A stretch of 60,627 nucleotides of DNA from Armatimonadaceae bacterium (GCA_030447685.1 JAUJOK010000023.1:14729-75355), one strand, 5' to 3'. Positions 32,823-42,667 are shown, numbered from the stretch's first letter. A program made the numbers and translations. Notes: generated from the sequence alone by a model not told the origin.

Positions 32823-35180
32823 ATGGTGAAATCCCGACCAACGGCTCCGCGAAAGCCGCGACCGCCCCGCGACTCGCCTGCCGCCCTGAAGCGGCGGCGG
32901 GCCAACACGCGGCTGGCATACGACATCACAGGTATTGGTCTGGTGGCGGTGGCGCTGCTTCTGCTGGCGACCCTGCTCTGGCCCGCGCCGGAGGGGGAAA
33001 ACGTCTTCGGGCGCGCGGTGGTCGCCGGGCTGCGTCTGATCGTCGGGGCGGGCGCGTGGGGCTTCCCGTTCGTACTGCTGTTGTGCGGCGGAATGCTCGC
33101 GGTGGGGCGCAATCGCTCGCTGGACAATGTCGGCGGCGCGACACTGCTGTTTCTGGTGTTTGTGGCCTGGTGGCATCTGGGCCATGTGCCGCCCGCCGGT
33201 CAGTTCGCGCGCGACAACCTGCTGGCCTACGGCGGCTATGTCGGGGCGGGAATCTCGTTTGTTTTGCGGAAGCTGGCGGGGCCGGTGGGGGCGCATATCC
33301 TGCTGACCGCGCTGGCGACCGGCGGACTGATCTGGCTGATCGATGTGCCGCTGCCGTTTCTGCTGGGGCCGGTGGATAACGCCGTTCGCTCCGGGGCGAG
33401 CAAGGGGAAGCAGGCGGTGGCCGACGGCGCGCGCAGCGCGGCGCGCCGCGTGACCGAGCGGCGCAGCGGCAGCGGCGGCGCGATGATTCCCGACCGACCC
33501 CGCGCTCATCGTCTGGGCGGCGATTCAGACGATCCGGCGCGCGCGCGACCGACCCTGTACCGCCGCAATGTCCCGGAACCGCAGGTGGAGGCCGAGGACG
33601 CCGACGACGGTACGATTCCCCTGCGCCGTGGGGACAAGCTGGGCATGCCGCCGTCCGCCCGTCCCCGGTGAAGAAGGAAGCCGCCAAAAAGTCGGCTATC
33701 AATCCCGATGCGCCGCTGCTGGAAAATGTCGGCGATTTCCCGCTGCCCCCGGTTTCACTGCTGCGCGCGCTGAAGTGCAGGCCAAGCTTCCGGCGGGCGA
33801 ATCCGAGGCCAAGCGGCAGATGCTCCTACAGACGCTCGACGACTTCGGCATCGGCGCGGACGTGGCCGAGGTCGCCCATGGCCCGACCATCACCCGTTAT
33901 GAGGTCGCGCTGGACCGGGGCATCAAGGTCAGCAAGATCGTTTCGCTGGCCGACAACTTGGCGATGTCGCTCGCGGCTATCGATGTGCGCGTGGAAGCGC
34001 CGATTCCCGGCAAGTCGGCCATCGGTATCGAGGTGCCCAACGAGCACCCGGCCACGGTGACGCTGCGCGAGGTGATCGAGCGGGGAGAATTCCAGAACGC
34101 GCCCTCGAAGCTGACCTTTGCGCTGGGCAAGGATGTCGCCGGGTGTGCCGCTATGCGGACTTGGCGAAGATGCCGCACCTGCTGATTGGCGGCTCGACCG
34201 GGTCGGGGAAGTCCGTTGCTTTGAATGCGCTGATCTGCTCGCTGCTGTACCGGGCATCGCCGCGCGAAGTCAAGCTGCTGATGATCGATCCGAAAAAGGT
34301 TGAGCTTTCCTTATATGACGGCATCCCGCACCTGGCCGCGCCGGTTATTACGAATGTCAAGCAGGCCCCCTCCATCTTCAAGCAGGCGCTCAAGGAGATG
34401 GAAAACCGCTACGACCGCTTCGCCAAGGCCGGGGCGCGCAACCTGGAGGGCTACAACAATCGGGTTTCAGAAGACGAGCGGCTTCCCTACTGGGTGATTA
34501 TCGTGGATGAACTGGCCGACCTGATGATGACCTCCGGGCCGGAGATCGAGACAAGTATCTGCCGCCTGGCCCAGCTTGCTCGCGCCACCGGTATCCACCT
34601 GGTCATCGCCACGCAGCGGCCCAGCGTCAACGTCATCACGGGAACAATCAAGGCGAACATTTCTTCCCGCATTGCCTTTGCGGTCAACTCTGCTGTAGAT
34701 TCGCGCACAATCTTAGACATGACCGGCGCGGATCGGCTTATCGGGCGCGGCGATATGCTGTTCATGCCCATCGACGCCGCCAAGCCGCAGCGCATTCAGG
34801 GGTGCTTCGTTTCCGAAAAAGAGACCGAGGATCTGGTCGCGTATCTGAAGGCGCAGGCGCAGCCCAATTATGAGGTTCTGCCATCCACCATAGCCGCCGC
34901 CGGGGAGTCCGACGAGGGCGAGGAGGACCCGGATGACGAACTCTTTGAATCCGCCGTCAAGCTGGTGGTCACGAACGGGCAGGCGTCCACGTCTATGCTT
35001 CAGCGCCGCTTCAAGATCGGCTACACCCGTGCCGCTCGCCTGGTGGATTTGATGGAGCAGCGCGGCATCGTCGGCCCGCTGGACGGCGCGAAGCCTCGCG
35101 ACATCCTGATGACCCGCGACGACGTGGACGCCATGTTCGTGCGCGCCGCAGGCGGCAGCGGCGGCGGGGATGAGGAGTAA
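32823..35180 (+). pseudogene. ftsK: FtsK/SpoIIIE DNA translocase with three apparent frameshifts
   Basis: The full protein is readable in three frames: four N-terminal membrane segments (residues about 35-175), a Pro/Arg-rich linker, the alpha/beta translocase core (GPTITRYEVALDRG, FALGKDVAG, Walker A GGSTGSGKSVALN, Walker B WVIIVDELADLM, THATQRP-type IATQRPSVNVITG) and the C-terminal gamma winged helix (MLQRRFKIGYTRAARLVD) that reads KOPS-like DNA sites. Frame breaks lie near 33.67, 33.77 and 34.14 kb and each is cured by adding one base, two of them in a C or G run. FtsK pumps DNA at the division septum and is normally essential, so sequencing errors are as likely as real decay. Confidence 0.8.
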
Positions 35181-35204
35181 ATCGGCAGGGCGACGACCAT
35201 TCCC

Positions 35205-35280
35205 GCCGAGCAGGAGCGCAACCAGCAAAGGCAGCGCGCAGAACGGCTGGAAGCCCGGCTGCGGGAGTTAGGCATAAACC
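35205..35280 (+). other. possible Uma2-family C-terminal relic
   Basis: Directly after ftsK, one frame reads EQERNQQRQRAERLEARLRE followed by LGI, the charged coiled tail seen at the end of many Uma2 (DUF820) nuclease-like proteins. No nuclease domain precedes it. Low-information match. Confidence 0.25.
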
Positions 35281-35319
35281 TGCACGCAGGCGATACGTAC
35301 TGCGGAAAGGGGTGGCGCA

Positions 35320-36000
35320 ATGAGGCGTCAGGCAGGCGGTACACGAGCGGATTTAATAGCGATTACCGTGATTCTCCTGGTGCTGGCGGCGGTTATGTAT
35401 CCGATTTTTGCACCGGCAAGGGGAGGCAGTCGTAAAAGCTGCCTGTCGCACGTAAAGCAGTTAGGTCTGGGTATGTTGATGTACCTCCAGGATTTCGACA
35501 GCGTGTTTCCGCCGGAGAACGCGGCGCGCATGCCGGGGCGGAACTGGGACGATCTGCTGCTTCCCTACGTAAAAAACGCGGGCCTGTTTTGCTGTCCTAC
35601 GGTGGAAAAGCCCCCGAAAGACCGCCTTCCCGCCGGGCGCGTACGGGGCTATGCCTTTAATGCTCGTATTCTCGGGTGGCAGGTCGATGGAATGGGTGAA
35701 CCGACCGCCGATGTTGCCCATCCCGCTACCACGGTTGTTTTGTGCGAAACGCATTATCGTGTACGGGGCAGGTGGTGGTGGAGCCGTGAATACCGGGTTC
35801 CAGCGACGCTGAACGGGCCGGATGTGGATAATGGAAACGAGAAAGCGGGCTGGAAACCGCTGGGCGAGCCGGGTGCGGTTCGTCACATGGGGGGAAGCTT
35901 TTACGCCTTTGCGGACGGCTACGCAAAATGGTTCCGGTCTGAAGCGGTGCGCAGCGGCGACGTGCCCAACGACGGGAAGCGGCCCGGCTTTGGCCTGTAA
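35320..36000 (+). CDS. DUF1559-type prepilin homologue lacking the prepilin cleavage motif
   Basis: 226 residues. The body matches the DUF1559 family: SRKSCLSHVKQLGLGMLMYL, QDFDSVFPPEN, and C-terminal GSFYAFADGYAKWFRSE. The N-terminus, however, reads GTRADLIAITVILLVLAAVM where the family has G/A, FTLIEL: both the Phe at +1 and the Glu at +5 are gone, while the hydrophobic helix remains. It may therefore be a membrane-anchored protein that the prepilin peptidase does not cut. GGAAAGGGG precedes the ATG. It lies 24 bases before yajQ. Confidence 0.75.
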   Translation: MRRQAGGTRADLIAITVILLVLAAVMYPIFAPARGGSRKSCLSHVKQLGLGMLMYLQDFDSVFPPENAARMPGRNWDDLLLPYVKNAGLFCCPTVEKPPKDRLPAGRVRGYAFNARILGWQVDGMGEPTADVAHPATTVVLCETHYRVRGRWWWSREYRVPATLNGPDVDNGNEKAGWKPLGEPGAVRHMGGSFYAFADGYAKWFRSEAVRSGDVPNDGKRPGFGL

Positions 36001-36023
36001 ATGACGAAGGAGAAGGCAGAGAT

Positions 36024-36521
36024 ATGGCAGCGGAAAGCAGCTTCGACGTGGTGTCGAAGGTGGATATGCAGGAAGTGAAGAATGCGGTAGACCAGGCGCA
36101 GCGCGAAATCGGCACGCGCTTCGATTTCAAAGGTTCGGTCAGCGAGATCGACCTCGATGAGAAGGCGGGCACGATTGGGTTGACCTCGGATAACGAGGTG
36201 CGCATGAAGGCGTTGATTGACGTTCTCCAGGGAAAGTTCATCAAGCGCGGCATCGATATCAAGGCGCTTGACCTGGGCAAGATGGAAGAGGCGACGAAAG
36301 GAACCGTGCGCCAGCAGGCGACTATCAAGCAGGGACTGGATTCGGAGACGGCGAAGAAAATCGTCAAGAATATCAAGGATGCAGGGCTGAAGGTGCAGGC
36401 GCAGATTCAGGGCGATCAGGTTCGCGTCGCTGCCAAAGCGCGGGACGATCTCCAGGCGGTTATCCAGATGCTTAAGAACAGCGACATCGAAGTGCCGCTT
36501 CAGTTTGTCAACTATAGATAG
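36024..36521 (+). CDS. yajQ: YajQ-family cyclic-di-GMP-binding protein
   Basis: 165 residues, normal length. Starts SSFDVVSKVDMQEVKNAVDQ; internal IGTRFDFKGSVSEIDLDE, GIDIKALDLGKMEEATKG, KIVKNIKDAGLKVQAQIQGD and the end LQFVNYR are all YajQ hallmarks. YajQ proteins bind cyclic-di-GMP and in some species act with transcription factors. AAGGAG precedes the ATG. Confidence 0.95.
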   Translation: MAAESSFDVVSKVDMQEVKNAVDQAQREIGTRFDFKGSVSEIDLDEKAGTIGLTSDNEVRMKALIDVLQGKFIKRGIDIKALDLGKMEEATKGTVRQQATIKQGLDSETAKKIVKNIKDAGLKVQAQIQGDQVRVAAKARDDLQAVIQMLKNSDIEVPLQFVNYR

Positions 36522-36541
36522 GAAACGCTAATTAAGCGACA

Positions 36542-36570
36542 TTGACAACTCCGCTTTTCGGAAGTATAGT
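36542..36570 (+). promoter_or_regulatory. promoter of rimO
   Basis: TTGACA (36542-36547), 17 bases, TATAGT (36565-36570). The start point would be near 36577, so the hairpin at 36591-36616 is transcribed from this promoter. Confidence 0.7.
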
Positions 36571-36590
36571 AAAAGATAGACGGGTTACGA

Positions 36591-36620
36591 AAAAGCCGCC
36601 GCGCAGGGCGGCTTTTCTTT
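36591..36620 (+). terminator. intrinsic terminator/attenuator in the rimO leader
   Basis: AAAAGCCGCC (36591-36600) pairs with GGCGGCTTTT (36607-36616) around GCGCAG, then CTTT. It lies 14 bases after the predicted start point and 28 bases before the rimO ATG. It could end yajQ readthrough, attenuate rimO, or both. Confidence 0.7.
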
Positions 36621-36643
36621 GTCAGGGTGGGAAAGCAAGACGC

Positions 36644-38005
36644 ATGGCGGCGACGAAAATCGGTCTTATCAGTCTGGGGTGTCCGAAAAACCTGGTGGAT
36701 TCCGAGGAGATGCTCGGCGCGCTGACCGATACCGGGCAGGCGCAGATGGTCGGGGACGCCGCATCGGCGGATGTTCTCGTCGTCAACACCTGCGCCTTTA
36801 TCGAAAGCGCGAAGCAGGAAAGCATTGATGCGATTCTGGCCGCCGTCAAGCGCAAGGAAAAGGGGCAGGTCCGCAAGGTCGTGGTGACGGGCTGCCTGTC
36901 ACAGCGTTACGGCGCGCAGCTTGCCGAAGAGATTCCCGAAGTGGACGCTTTCCTGGGAATCCAGAGCGCGGCCCAGATCAACCAGGCTATCTTCGGTCCG
37001 GCGCGGGGCAGGGCGCTCCCGATGGCCGGGGACACGACGCGAAACCAGGTTGCCCCGATTACGGAAAAGTACCCGCTCATCCCACCGTCGCGCGTGCGGG
37101 CGACCGCACCGTGGACGGCGTACCTGAAGATATCCGAAGGATGCGACCACGCCTGTACCTTCTGCTCAATCCCCGGCTTTCGCGGCAAACACCGCTCCAA
37201 ACCTATCGAGCGGGTGCTGGACGAAGCGCGGCGGCTGGTGGACGATGGCGCGGCGGAGCTGAACCTTATCGCCCAGGATACGACGGCCTATGGCATGGAT
37301 TTATATAAAGAATTGGCCCTCCCGCGCCTGCTGGAAGGGCTGGGCAACATAGACGGCCTGCGCTGGGTGCGCCTGCTGTACTGCTACCCGACGATGATGA
37401 CGGACCGGCTGATTGCCACGATGCGCGATACGCCTAATGTCGCGCGGTACGTAGACGTTCCGCTTCAGCACGGCGACGACGCGATGCTGGCACGGATGAA
37501 ACGCGGCGGTTCGGTCGCCTCGTATAAACGTTTGTGCGAACGTCTGCGAAACGCGATGCCGGACATCGCCCTGCGTACGACGTTCCTGGTCGGATTCCCC
37601 GGTGAAGACGACGCCGCATTCGCGAATCTGCTGGAGTTTGTTAAAGAGGCGCACTTCGACCGCTTAGGCGTCTTCGAATATTCGCCCGAAGAAGGCACGC
37701 CCGGCTTTGAAATGACGCCGGTCGTTCCGCAGCGCATCGCGGCGCGGCGGCGGCGCGCGCTGATGGCGGCGCAGCAGCCGCTTTCGCTGGCAAAGAATGA
37801 GGCGCTGGTGGGGCGGGAAATGGACGTTCTGGTGGAGGGACGGCGGGGCGCGGACCTGATCGGTCGTTCCTACCGCGATGCTCCGGAGATTGACGGATCG
37901 GTTATCGTGCGTGGTGAGGGCACAGACTCTGCCGCGCCGGGGGAATGGGTGCGCGTCCGGATAACGGAAGCGCAGCCCTATGATGTGGCGGGGGTTACGG
38001 TTTAG
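36644..38005 (+). CDS. rimO: ribosomal protein S12 methylthiotransferase RimO
   Basis: 453 residues from ATG 36644; the upstream TTG start lies in the promoter. UPF0004 domain (ISLGCPKNLVDSEEMLG, NTCAFIESAKQESID) whose cysteines bind one Fe-S cluster, radical-SAM motif CDHACTFCSIP (C-x3-C-x2-C), DVPLQHGDDAMLARMKRGG, and a C-terminal TRAM domain. The SLGCPKNLVDSE signature separates RimO from MiaB. It adds a methylthio group to an aspartate of S12. Preceded by a promoter and attenuator-like hairpin. Confidence 0.93.
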   Translation: MAATKIGLISLGCPKNLVDSEEMLGALTDTGQAQMVGDAASADVLVVNTCAFIESAKQESIDAILAAVKRKEKGQVRKVVVTGCLSQRYGAQLAEEIPEVDAFLGIQSAAQINQAIFGPARGRALPMAGDTTRNQVAPITEKYPLIPPSRVRATAPWTAYLKISEGCDHACTFCSIPGFRGKHRSKPIERVLDEARRLVDDGAAELNLIAQDTTAYGMDLYKELALPRLLEGLGNIDGLRWVRLLYCYPTMMTDRLIATMRDTPNVARYVDVPLQHGDDAMLARMKRGGSVASYKRLCERLRNAMPDIALRTTFLVGFPGEDDAAFANLLEFVKEAHFDRLGVFEYSPEEGTPGFEMTPVVPQRIAARRRRALMAAQQPLSLAKNEALVGREMDVLVEGRRGADLIGRSYRDAPEIDGSVIVRGEGTDSAAPGEWVRVRITEAQPYDVAGVTV

Positions 38006-38077
38006 CGTTTCAGAGTATAAAGTAGTTTAAGTTTTTCTGATTATTTTAAACAGCATTTTGGTTTTGGAGGCATCTGT

Positions 38078-40057
38078 TTGGCAACCACGAAGGAGGCGGC
38101 GCGCGCCGATCTGGCTACGCTGCTCGCCGAGGAATATCTGAGCGATCTGATCTACGGTGCGCTGCTGGAGCGCGGGGAACCCGCCAAGGCGTCTGAGATA
38201 ACGCTGGAAATCAACAACGAGCGAATTACTTTTCCCGTCGTGCGCCGCGTCCTTTCCGACTCGCCGCGCTTTTTGTCTGTCGACCGCATGTGGAACCTCG
38301 CGTCGCGGTATCTGGACAAAGGCCGCCCGACCGAGCGCAATCTTCAGGAAGTTTTGCGGGCGGCAGGCCGTCCGCTTTCCACTGCCCAGCTTGCCACCGA
38401 GCTATCAACTATTTACGACCGGCCCGGCGAAGTTTACCTGAGCCTGCTGTCCAAGATCACGCGCAACAGGGACTATCTTATTACACCCGTTGGCGTGGCC
38501 CCGCGCGCCTGGCTTCCTCTGGTCGATGCCGATGAGGAAGAAGACATCCTTTTCGATAATGAGGTCAGCGCCGCGCAGGTGGCAATTTTCGCGGCGCAAA
38601 ATGTCACCTGGTCGGCGGCTGCCTATGCCGAGACGACGCGGGCGATAGTTGCGGCAGCACCCGAAAATCAGCCGGTGCCGCACCGTATTCTTGGGGTGCT
38701 GGCCTGGCGCAGCCTGCGCGAAAAGTACGACCCGCAAAAGCATCTGCTGGCCTGTTTGGCGGACCCGGAACTGGTCTGGCTGTCCGGCGGGCGCTGGATA
38801 ACCCGCTCGCGCGCCGATGCGCTGGAAGCTCTGCTGGCTGAACGCGGAGCGCAGCTTGCGACGGAAGAGCCGGTCGAAGAACCCTCGCCGATTCATGTAG
38901 CGGACGGGCGGCAGGCGAAGGCTGCCGCCGCCGCGACGACGCCATCCGCCGCGCCAGAATCCGCTGCTGCCGCTGCGCCCGTGGAAGCTGAGGCTGCCCC
39001 CGAAGCGGTGCCCGCCGCCGCCCCGCCCGTGCCCGTGCGTGAGCCGCTGAGCGTGACCGAGGAAGACCTGAGCGCGCTGGAACAACTGGTGGCAGGGCGT
39101 GAAACGGCGGTGGACGCCGTAGACCTACTGGCGCTGCATTACGAGGTCGTGCCCGGCGACCCGTCGTTCCGCGACGATGTGGCGACACTGACCGAGGCGC
39201 TGCGGGGCAACGTCCGCTTCCTGTATGTGGGTTCGGGGCGGTTCCGTGAGCCGAACTCCCTGCCGCTGTATGTCTTTACCGTGCCCGAATCGCTTGGCTT
39301 CCCCGACCTTCAGTTCGTTTCGCTCGAAGGCGAGATCATGGACGAGGAGATTGAGGATGAGGGGTTCGCGGGGTCGTTGCGCTCTGAACTCCGCAATCCG
39401 CTGGCTCAGGACGTGGGCGATGACGAGGGACACTATACCGGTGAGCCGCCTGCCGACATGTCCTCCATCCGCCTCGTGCTCAAGGCGCATCACAAGGAGA
39501 TCGGGACCTTCCCGCTATGCCAGGTCCCCGACGGCTTTTTCCCGAATGATGCCCCTGTCGTCGAGGTGACGATCAAAGACCCCACCGGCGGGTCACACGA
39601 AATCATTGTCAACAATGAACTTCGCATCGCCTTCAACCTGTTCGGCTTGTACGATCTGGTTCCGGCGGATTCCGGCGGGGTATTTCGTCTGGAAAGAACG
39701 GCAAGGCCGTATGAATATCGGTTTGTGCCCGGCGAGGAAAACGACCCGCAGGTTTATCTTTCTCCGGCGCGTATGGACGAGCTGCTGGCTTTGCGCGAGC
39801 AGGCCGAAGAGACCGGCGACATGGCGACCTTCGATATTGTCTGCGAAGTTCTGGCCCACCACAACCGGGGGCTGGATTTCGTCGCCGCGATGGCCGAGGT
39901 GAACGTGGTGCGGCGTGTCACTCGCCGCCGCCTCGCCTCGATCCTGTCCAACTATTTCTGCTTCAGCCAGCGGCCCGGCCAGCCGCTGTGGCGTTACGAC
40001 GTGAAAAAGCGCGATCTGGGAACGGACCGCGCCAAACGCAAGTACCTGAAGCGGTAG
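38078..40057 (+). CDS. unrecognised protein with N-terminal winged-helix-like repeats and Ala/Pro linker
   Basis: 659 residues from TTG 38078, chosen by the GGAGG at 38066-38070. Residues 10-140 form two helical, winged-helix-like units (LISDALLERGEPAKA-type helix, SDSPRFLSVDRMWNLAS; then LQEVLRAAGRPLSTAQLATE, YLITPVGVAPRAWLPL), reminiscent of HARE-HTH or replication-associated wHTH repeats. A third such unit at about 175-255 (PVPHRILGVLAWRSLREK, VWLSGGRWITRS) precedes an Ala/Pro/Glu linker (about 275-330). The C-terminal 320 residues are mixed alpha/beta with an acidic stretch and a basic end (RDLGTDRAKRKYLKR). No catalytic motif. DNA binding is inference. It stands alone between rimO and the PBP genes. 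Confidence 0.65.
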   Translation: MATTKEAARADLATLLAEEYLSDLIYGALLERGEPAKASEITLEINNERITFPVVRRVLSDSPRFLSVDRMWNLASRYLDKGRPTERNLQEVLRAAGRPLSTAQLATELSTIYDRPGEVYLSLLSKITRNRDYLITPVGVAPRAWLPLVDADEEEDILFDNEVSAAQVAIFAAQNVTWSAAAYAETTRAIVAAAPENQPVPHRILGVLAWRSLREKYDPQKHLLACLADPELVWLSGGRWITRSRADALEALLAERGAQLATEEPVEEPSPIHVADGRQAKAAAAATTPSAAPESAAAAAPVEAEAAPEAVPAAAPPVPVREPLSVTEEDLSALEQLVAGRETAVDAVDLLALHYEVVPGDPSFRDDVATLTEALRGNVRFLYVGSGRFREPNSLPLYVFTVPESLGFPDLQFVSLEGEIMDEEIEDEGFAGSLRSELRNPLAQDVGDDEGHYTGEPPADMSSIRLVLKAHHKEIGTFPLCQVPDGFFPNDAPVVEVTIKDPTGGSHEIIVNNELRIAFNLFGLYDLVPADSGGVFRLERTARPYEYRFVPGEENDPQVYLSPARMDELLALREQAEETGDMATFDIVCEVLAHHNRGLDFVAAMAEVNVVRRVTRRRLASILSNYFCFSQRPGQPLWRYDVKKRDLGTDRAKRKYLKR

Positions 40058-40154
40058 GAGCGGGCGGCGTTCCCATAGCCCTTCAACCGGCGGCTGTTGG
40101 TACGCGGGCGGCGGCACCACCTAATTATTCGGAGATCAGGAAGAAACGTGCATT

Positions 40155-42659
40155 ATGGCAGCGACACGGAACATAACAAACACCATCCGACGGCGAAAAC
40201 GGGGCTGGGGCTGGCATATCCGGCGCTTCTTCACCTGGATGACGACGCTCGTGCTCGTCTTCCTGCTGGGCAGCCTCATCGTTCTTGGCGGCATCTTTGT
40301 TAAAGTCCATAAAGACTTGCCCGCGCCCGAAGATTTAGTCAATTACAATCCCGGTGGCGTGACCGAAATATTCGCTAACCGGCAAAAGAACGGTAAGTAT
40401 CTGCGTCTGGCGCAGGTGTCTATCGAAAATCGCGAAGCCATTTCCATCACCGATATTCCCCAGCGTCTCCAGGACGCCACAGTCGCCATTGAGGATGAGC
40501 GTTTCTTCAACCATCCCGGCGTCGATCTCAAAGGCATCGCGCGCGCGCTGTACCTGAACGTGCGCGGCGGCAAACTGCTGGAAGGGCAGGGTGGCTCAAC
40601 CCTGACGCAGCAGCTTGCGCGCAACGTGTATCTGACGCACAAAAAGGATGTGGCGCGCAAAGCCCAGGAGATTATGCTGGCGGTACAGATCGAAAGGAAC
40701 TACTCCAAGCAGGAGATCCTCGAAATGTACCTGAACGAGGTGTACTACGGCTCCAGCGCTTATGGCGTGCAGGCGGCCTCCAAAACGTACTTCGGCAAAA
40801 AGGTGCAGAAGGTCACTCTGGCCGAGGCCGCGCTTCTGGCCGGTCTGCCGCAGCGTCCTAATGACATCTCCCCGCATAAGAACCTGAAGGCTGCCGTTGC
40901 CCGACGCAACCTCGTGCTCACCAAAATGCAGCAACTGGGCTATATCACGCCCAAAGAGGCGCAGGCGGCGATGAAAGAAAAGGTGCGGCTTGTCCCCTAT
41001 GTGCAGCCGGGCAAGCAGGTGTTCAAAGCACCCTACTTTGTCAACTATGTTTTGCAGCAGTTAGTAGACCGCTACGGCAGCGACGTGGTGTATCGCGGCG
41101 GCCTGAAGGTGTACACGACACTGAACTGGACGATGCAGCAGGAAGCCGAAAAGGCGTTAATCAACGGCGTCAAATGGTCGCGCGGCATGGGTGTGACCGA
41201 GGGCGCGCTGGTGTCTGTCGAGCCGCGCAAGGGCTTTATTCGTGCGATGGTCGGCGGCGTCGATTACAAGAAGAACCAGTTCAATAATGCCGTGCAGGGC
41301 AAACGCCAGCCCGGCTCCGCCTTCAAGGTATTCGTCTACACCGCCGCCATAGACAGCCGACCAGATCGCTACGGCTCCTACGCGATGGTGGACAATTCGC
41401 GAATTCGCTATGGGCATGGCCGCCGCGCTTACCGGCCCGGCGGCGGCGGGCCGCACGGACCGGTTTCCATACGTACGGCGCTGACCTATTCCTACAACAA
41501 TGCCGCCGTCAACACCGCCAGCGCCATCGGCGTTCAGCGCGTGATCAAATACGCACGGAAAATGGGGATCGAATCGGAGATGAGACCGACCCTTGCGCTC
41601 GCGCTGGGCGCATACGGCGTGTCGCCGCTGGAGATGGCCTCCGCCTACGCCGTATACGCCAATAACGGCGACCGCGCCGCGCCGATGGCGATTATCCGCG
41701 TTCTGGATCATAGCGGGGCGGTCATGGAGAACAACACAAAGCCTCCGGTGGAGCGCGCCGTTATCGGGGCGACGGCGGTCAGCCAGATGAGCAGCATGCT
41801 CCAAAGCGTGGTGGTTGAGGGAACCGCCTCCAAAGCCTACGGCATTCATGAAGTCTCCAACGCCCACGGCAAAACCGGCACCACAAACGACAACAAAGAC
41901 GCTTGGTTTGTCGGCTATACGCCCGAACTCTCCACAGCGGTCTGGCTGTGTGGCGTTCGGCGCGTCCAGAAGGGCGACCGCATCCGTGTGTGGTATCCGC
42001 CCATGAGCAATGTCACCGGCGGCAAAGTGTGCGCGCCTATCTGGGCGCGCTTTATGAAGACAGCCGTTCCTATACAGCGCCAGAGCGGTGAGGTAATTAC
42101 CCCGTCTCCTGAAAAGCTCCTGCCGCCTTCGGACATGACTCAGGCACCGCGACGCCGCCGGGAGCGGCGTCGCCGCGAGGCCGATGCGTATCCGTCTCGT
42201 CGCATTGTCAACGTGACACCGGCGGAAAGGCCTGCCCCGGTTGTGGCCGTGGCGGCGGGCACCGACAGCAACCTTCCCGGCCCGGCAATCAATCCGGTTT
42301 CTACGCCGGCGGCTGCCCCGTCGCCTCCCTCGTCACCATTGCCTACGCCGGTGAGCGTTCGGCCCGCGCGCCCCACCGGAGAGCGCGAGCAGCAGCAGCA
42401 GCGGCAGAGGCGGCGGCTCCCGGCGCGGCGAGTGACCTTCGCCGCCGCGCCCCTGCCTCCACGGGAGATCGTCACGCCGGAACCGCGTCCTGCGCCGCCG
42501 CCGCCGCTGCCGCCCCGTGAAATCACTGTCACTGTCTGCTCCGATTCCGGCAGGCGGGCCACCCGCTGGTGCCCGGAAACTATTGGGCGCACTATGGTTG
42601 CCGCGCGAGCGCCGCGCGGTCGCTGCCGAATACATCGTCCGCGTCCTGGGGATGGTTAA
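40155..42659 (+). CDS. class A penicillin-binding protein (glycosyltransferase/transpeptidase)
   Basis: 834 residues. One N-terminal membrane anchor (about 25-45), GT51 transglycosylase domain (AIEDERFFNHPGVDLKG with the catalytic Glu, GQGGSTLTQQLARN), then a transpeptidase with SxxK in PGSAFKVFVY, SYNN and KTG in AHGKTGTTND. The C-terminus has an Arg-rich then Pro-rich extension of about 150 residues (positions about 665-800) and ends with a CSDSGRRATRWCPETI Cys pair of the kind seen after Pro-rich tails in several PBP1 proteins. It polymerises and cross-links peptidoglycan outside the cytoplasmic membrane. Followed after 8 bases by PBP2. Confidence 0.92.
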   Translation: MAATRNITNTIRRRKRGWGWHIRRFFTWMTTLVLVFLLGSLIVLGGIFVKVHKDLPAPEDLVNYNPGGVTEIFANRQKNGKYLRLAQVSIENREAISITDIPQRLQDATVAIEDERFFNHPGVDLKGIARALYLNVRGGKLLEGQGGSTLTQQLARNVYLTHKKDVARKAQEIMLAVQIERNYSKQEILEMYLNEVYYGSSAYGVQAASKTYFGKKVQKVTLAEAALLAGLPQRPNDISPHKNLKAAVARRNLVLTKMQQLGYITPKEAQAAMKEKVRLVPYVQPGKQVFKAPYFVNYVLQQLVDRYGSDVVYRGGLKVYTTLNWTMQQEAEKALINGVKWSRGMGVTEGALVSVEPRKGFIRAMVGGVDYKKNQFNNAVQGKRQPGSAFKVFVYTAAIDSRPDRYGSYAMVDNSRIRYGHGRRAYRPGGGGPHGPVSIRTALTYSYNNAAVNTASAIGVQRVIKYARKMGIESEMRPTLALALGAYGVSPLEMASAYAVYANNGDRAAPMAIIRVLDHSGAVMENNTKPPVERAVIGATAVSQMSSMLQSVVVEGTASKAYGIHEVSNAHGKTGTTNDNKDAWFVGYTPELSTAVWLCGVRRVQKGDRIRVWYPPMSNVTGGKVCAPIWARFMKTAVPIQRQSGEVITPSPEKLLPPSDMTQAPRRRRERRRREADAYPSRRIVNVTPAERPAPVVAVAAGTDSNLPGPAINPVSTPAAAPSPPSSPLPTPVSVRPARPTGEREQQQQRQRRRLPARRVTFAAAPLPPREIVTPEPRPAPPPPLPPREITVTVCSDSGRRATRWCPETIGRTMVAARAPRGRCRIHRPRPGDG

Positions 42660-42667
42660 AAGAAGCT

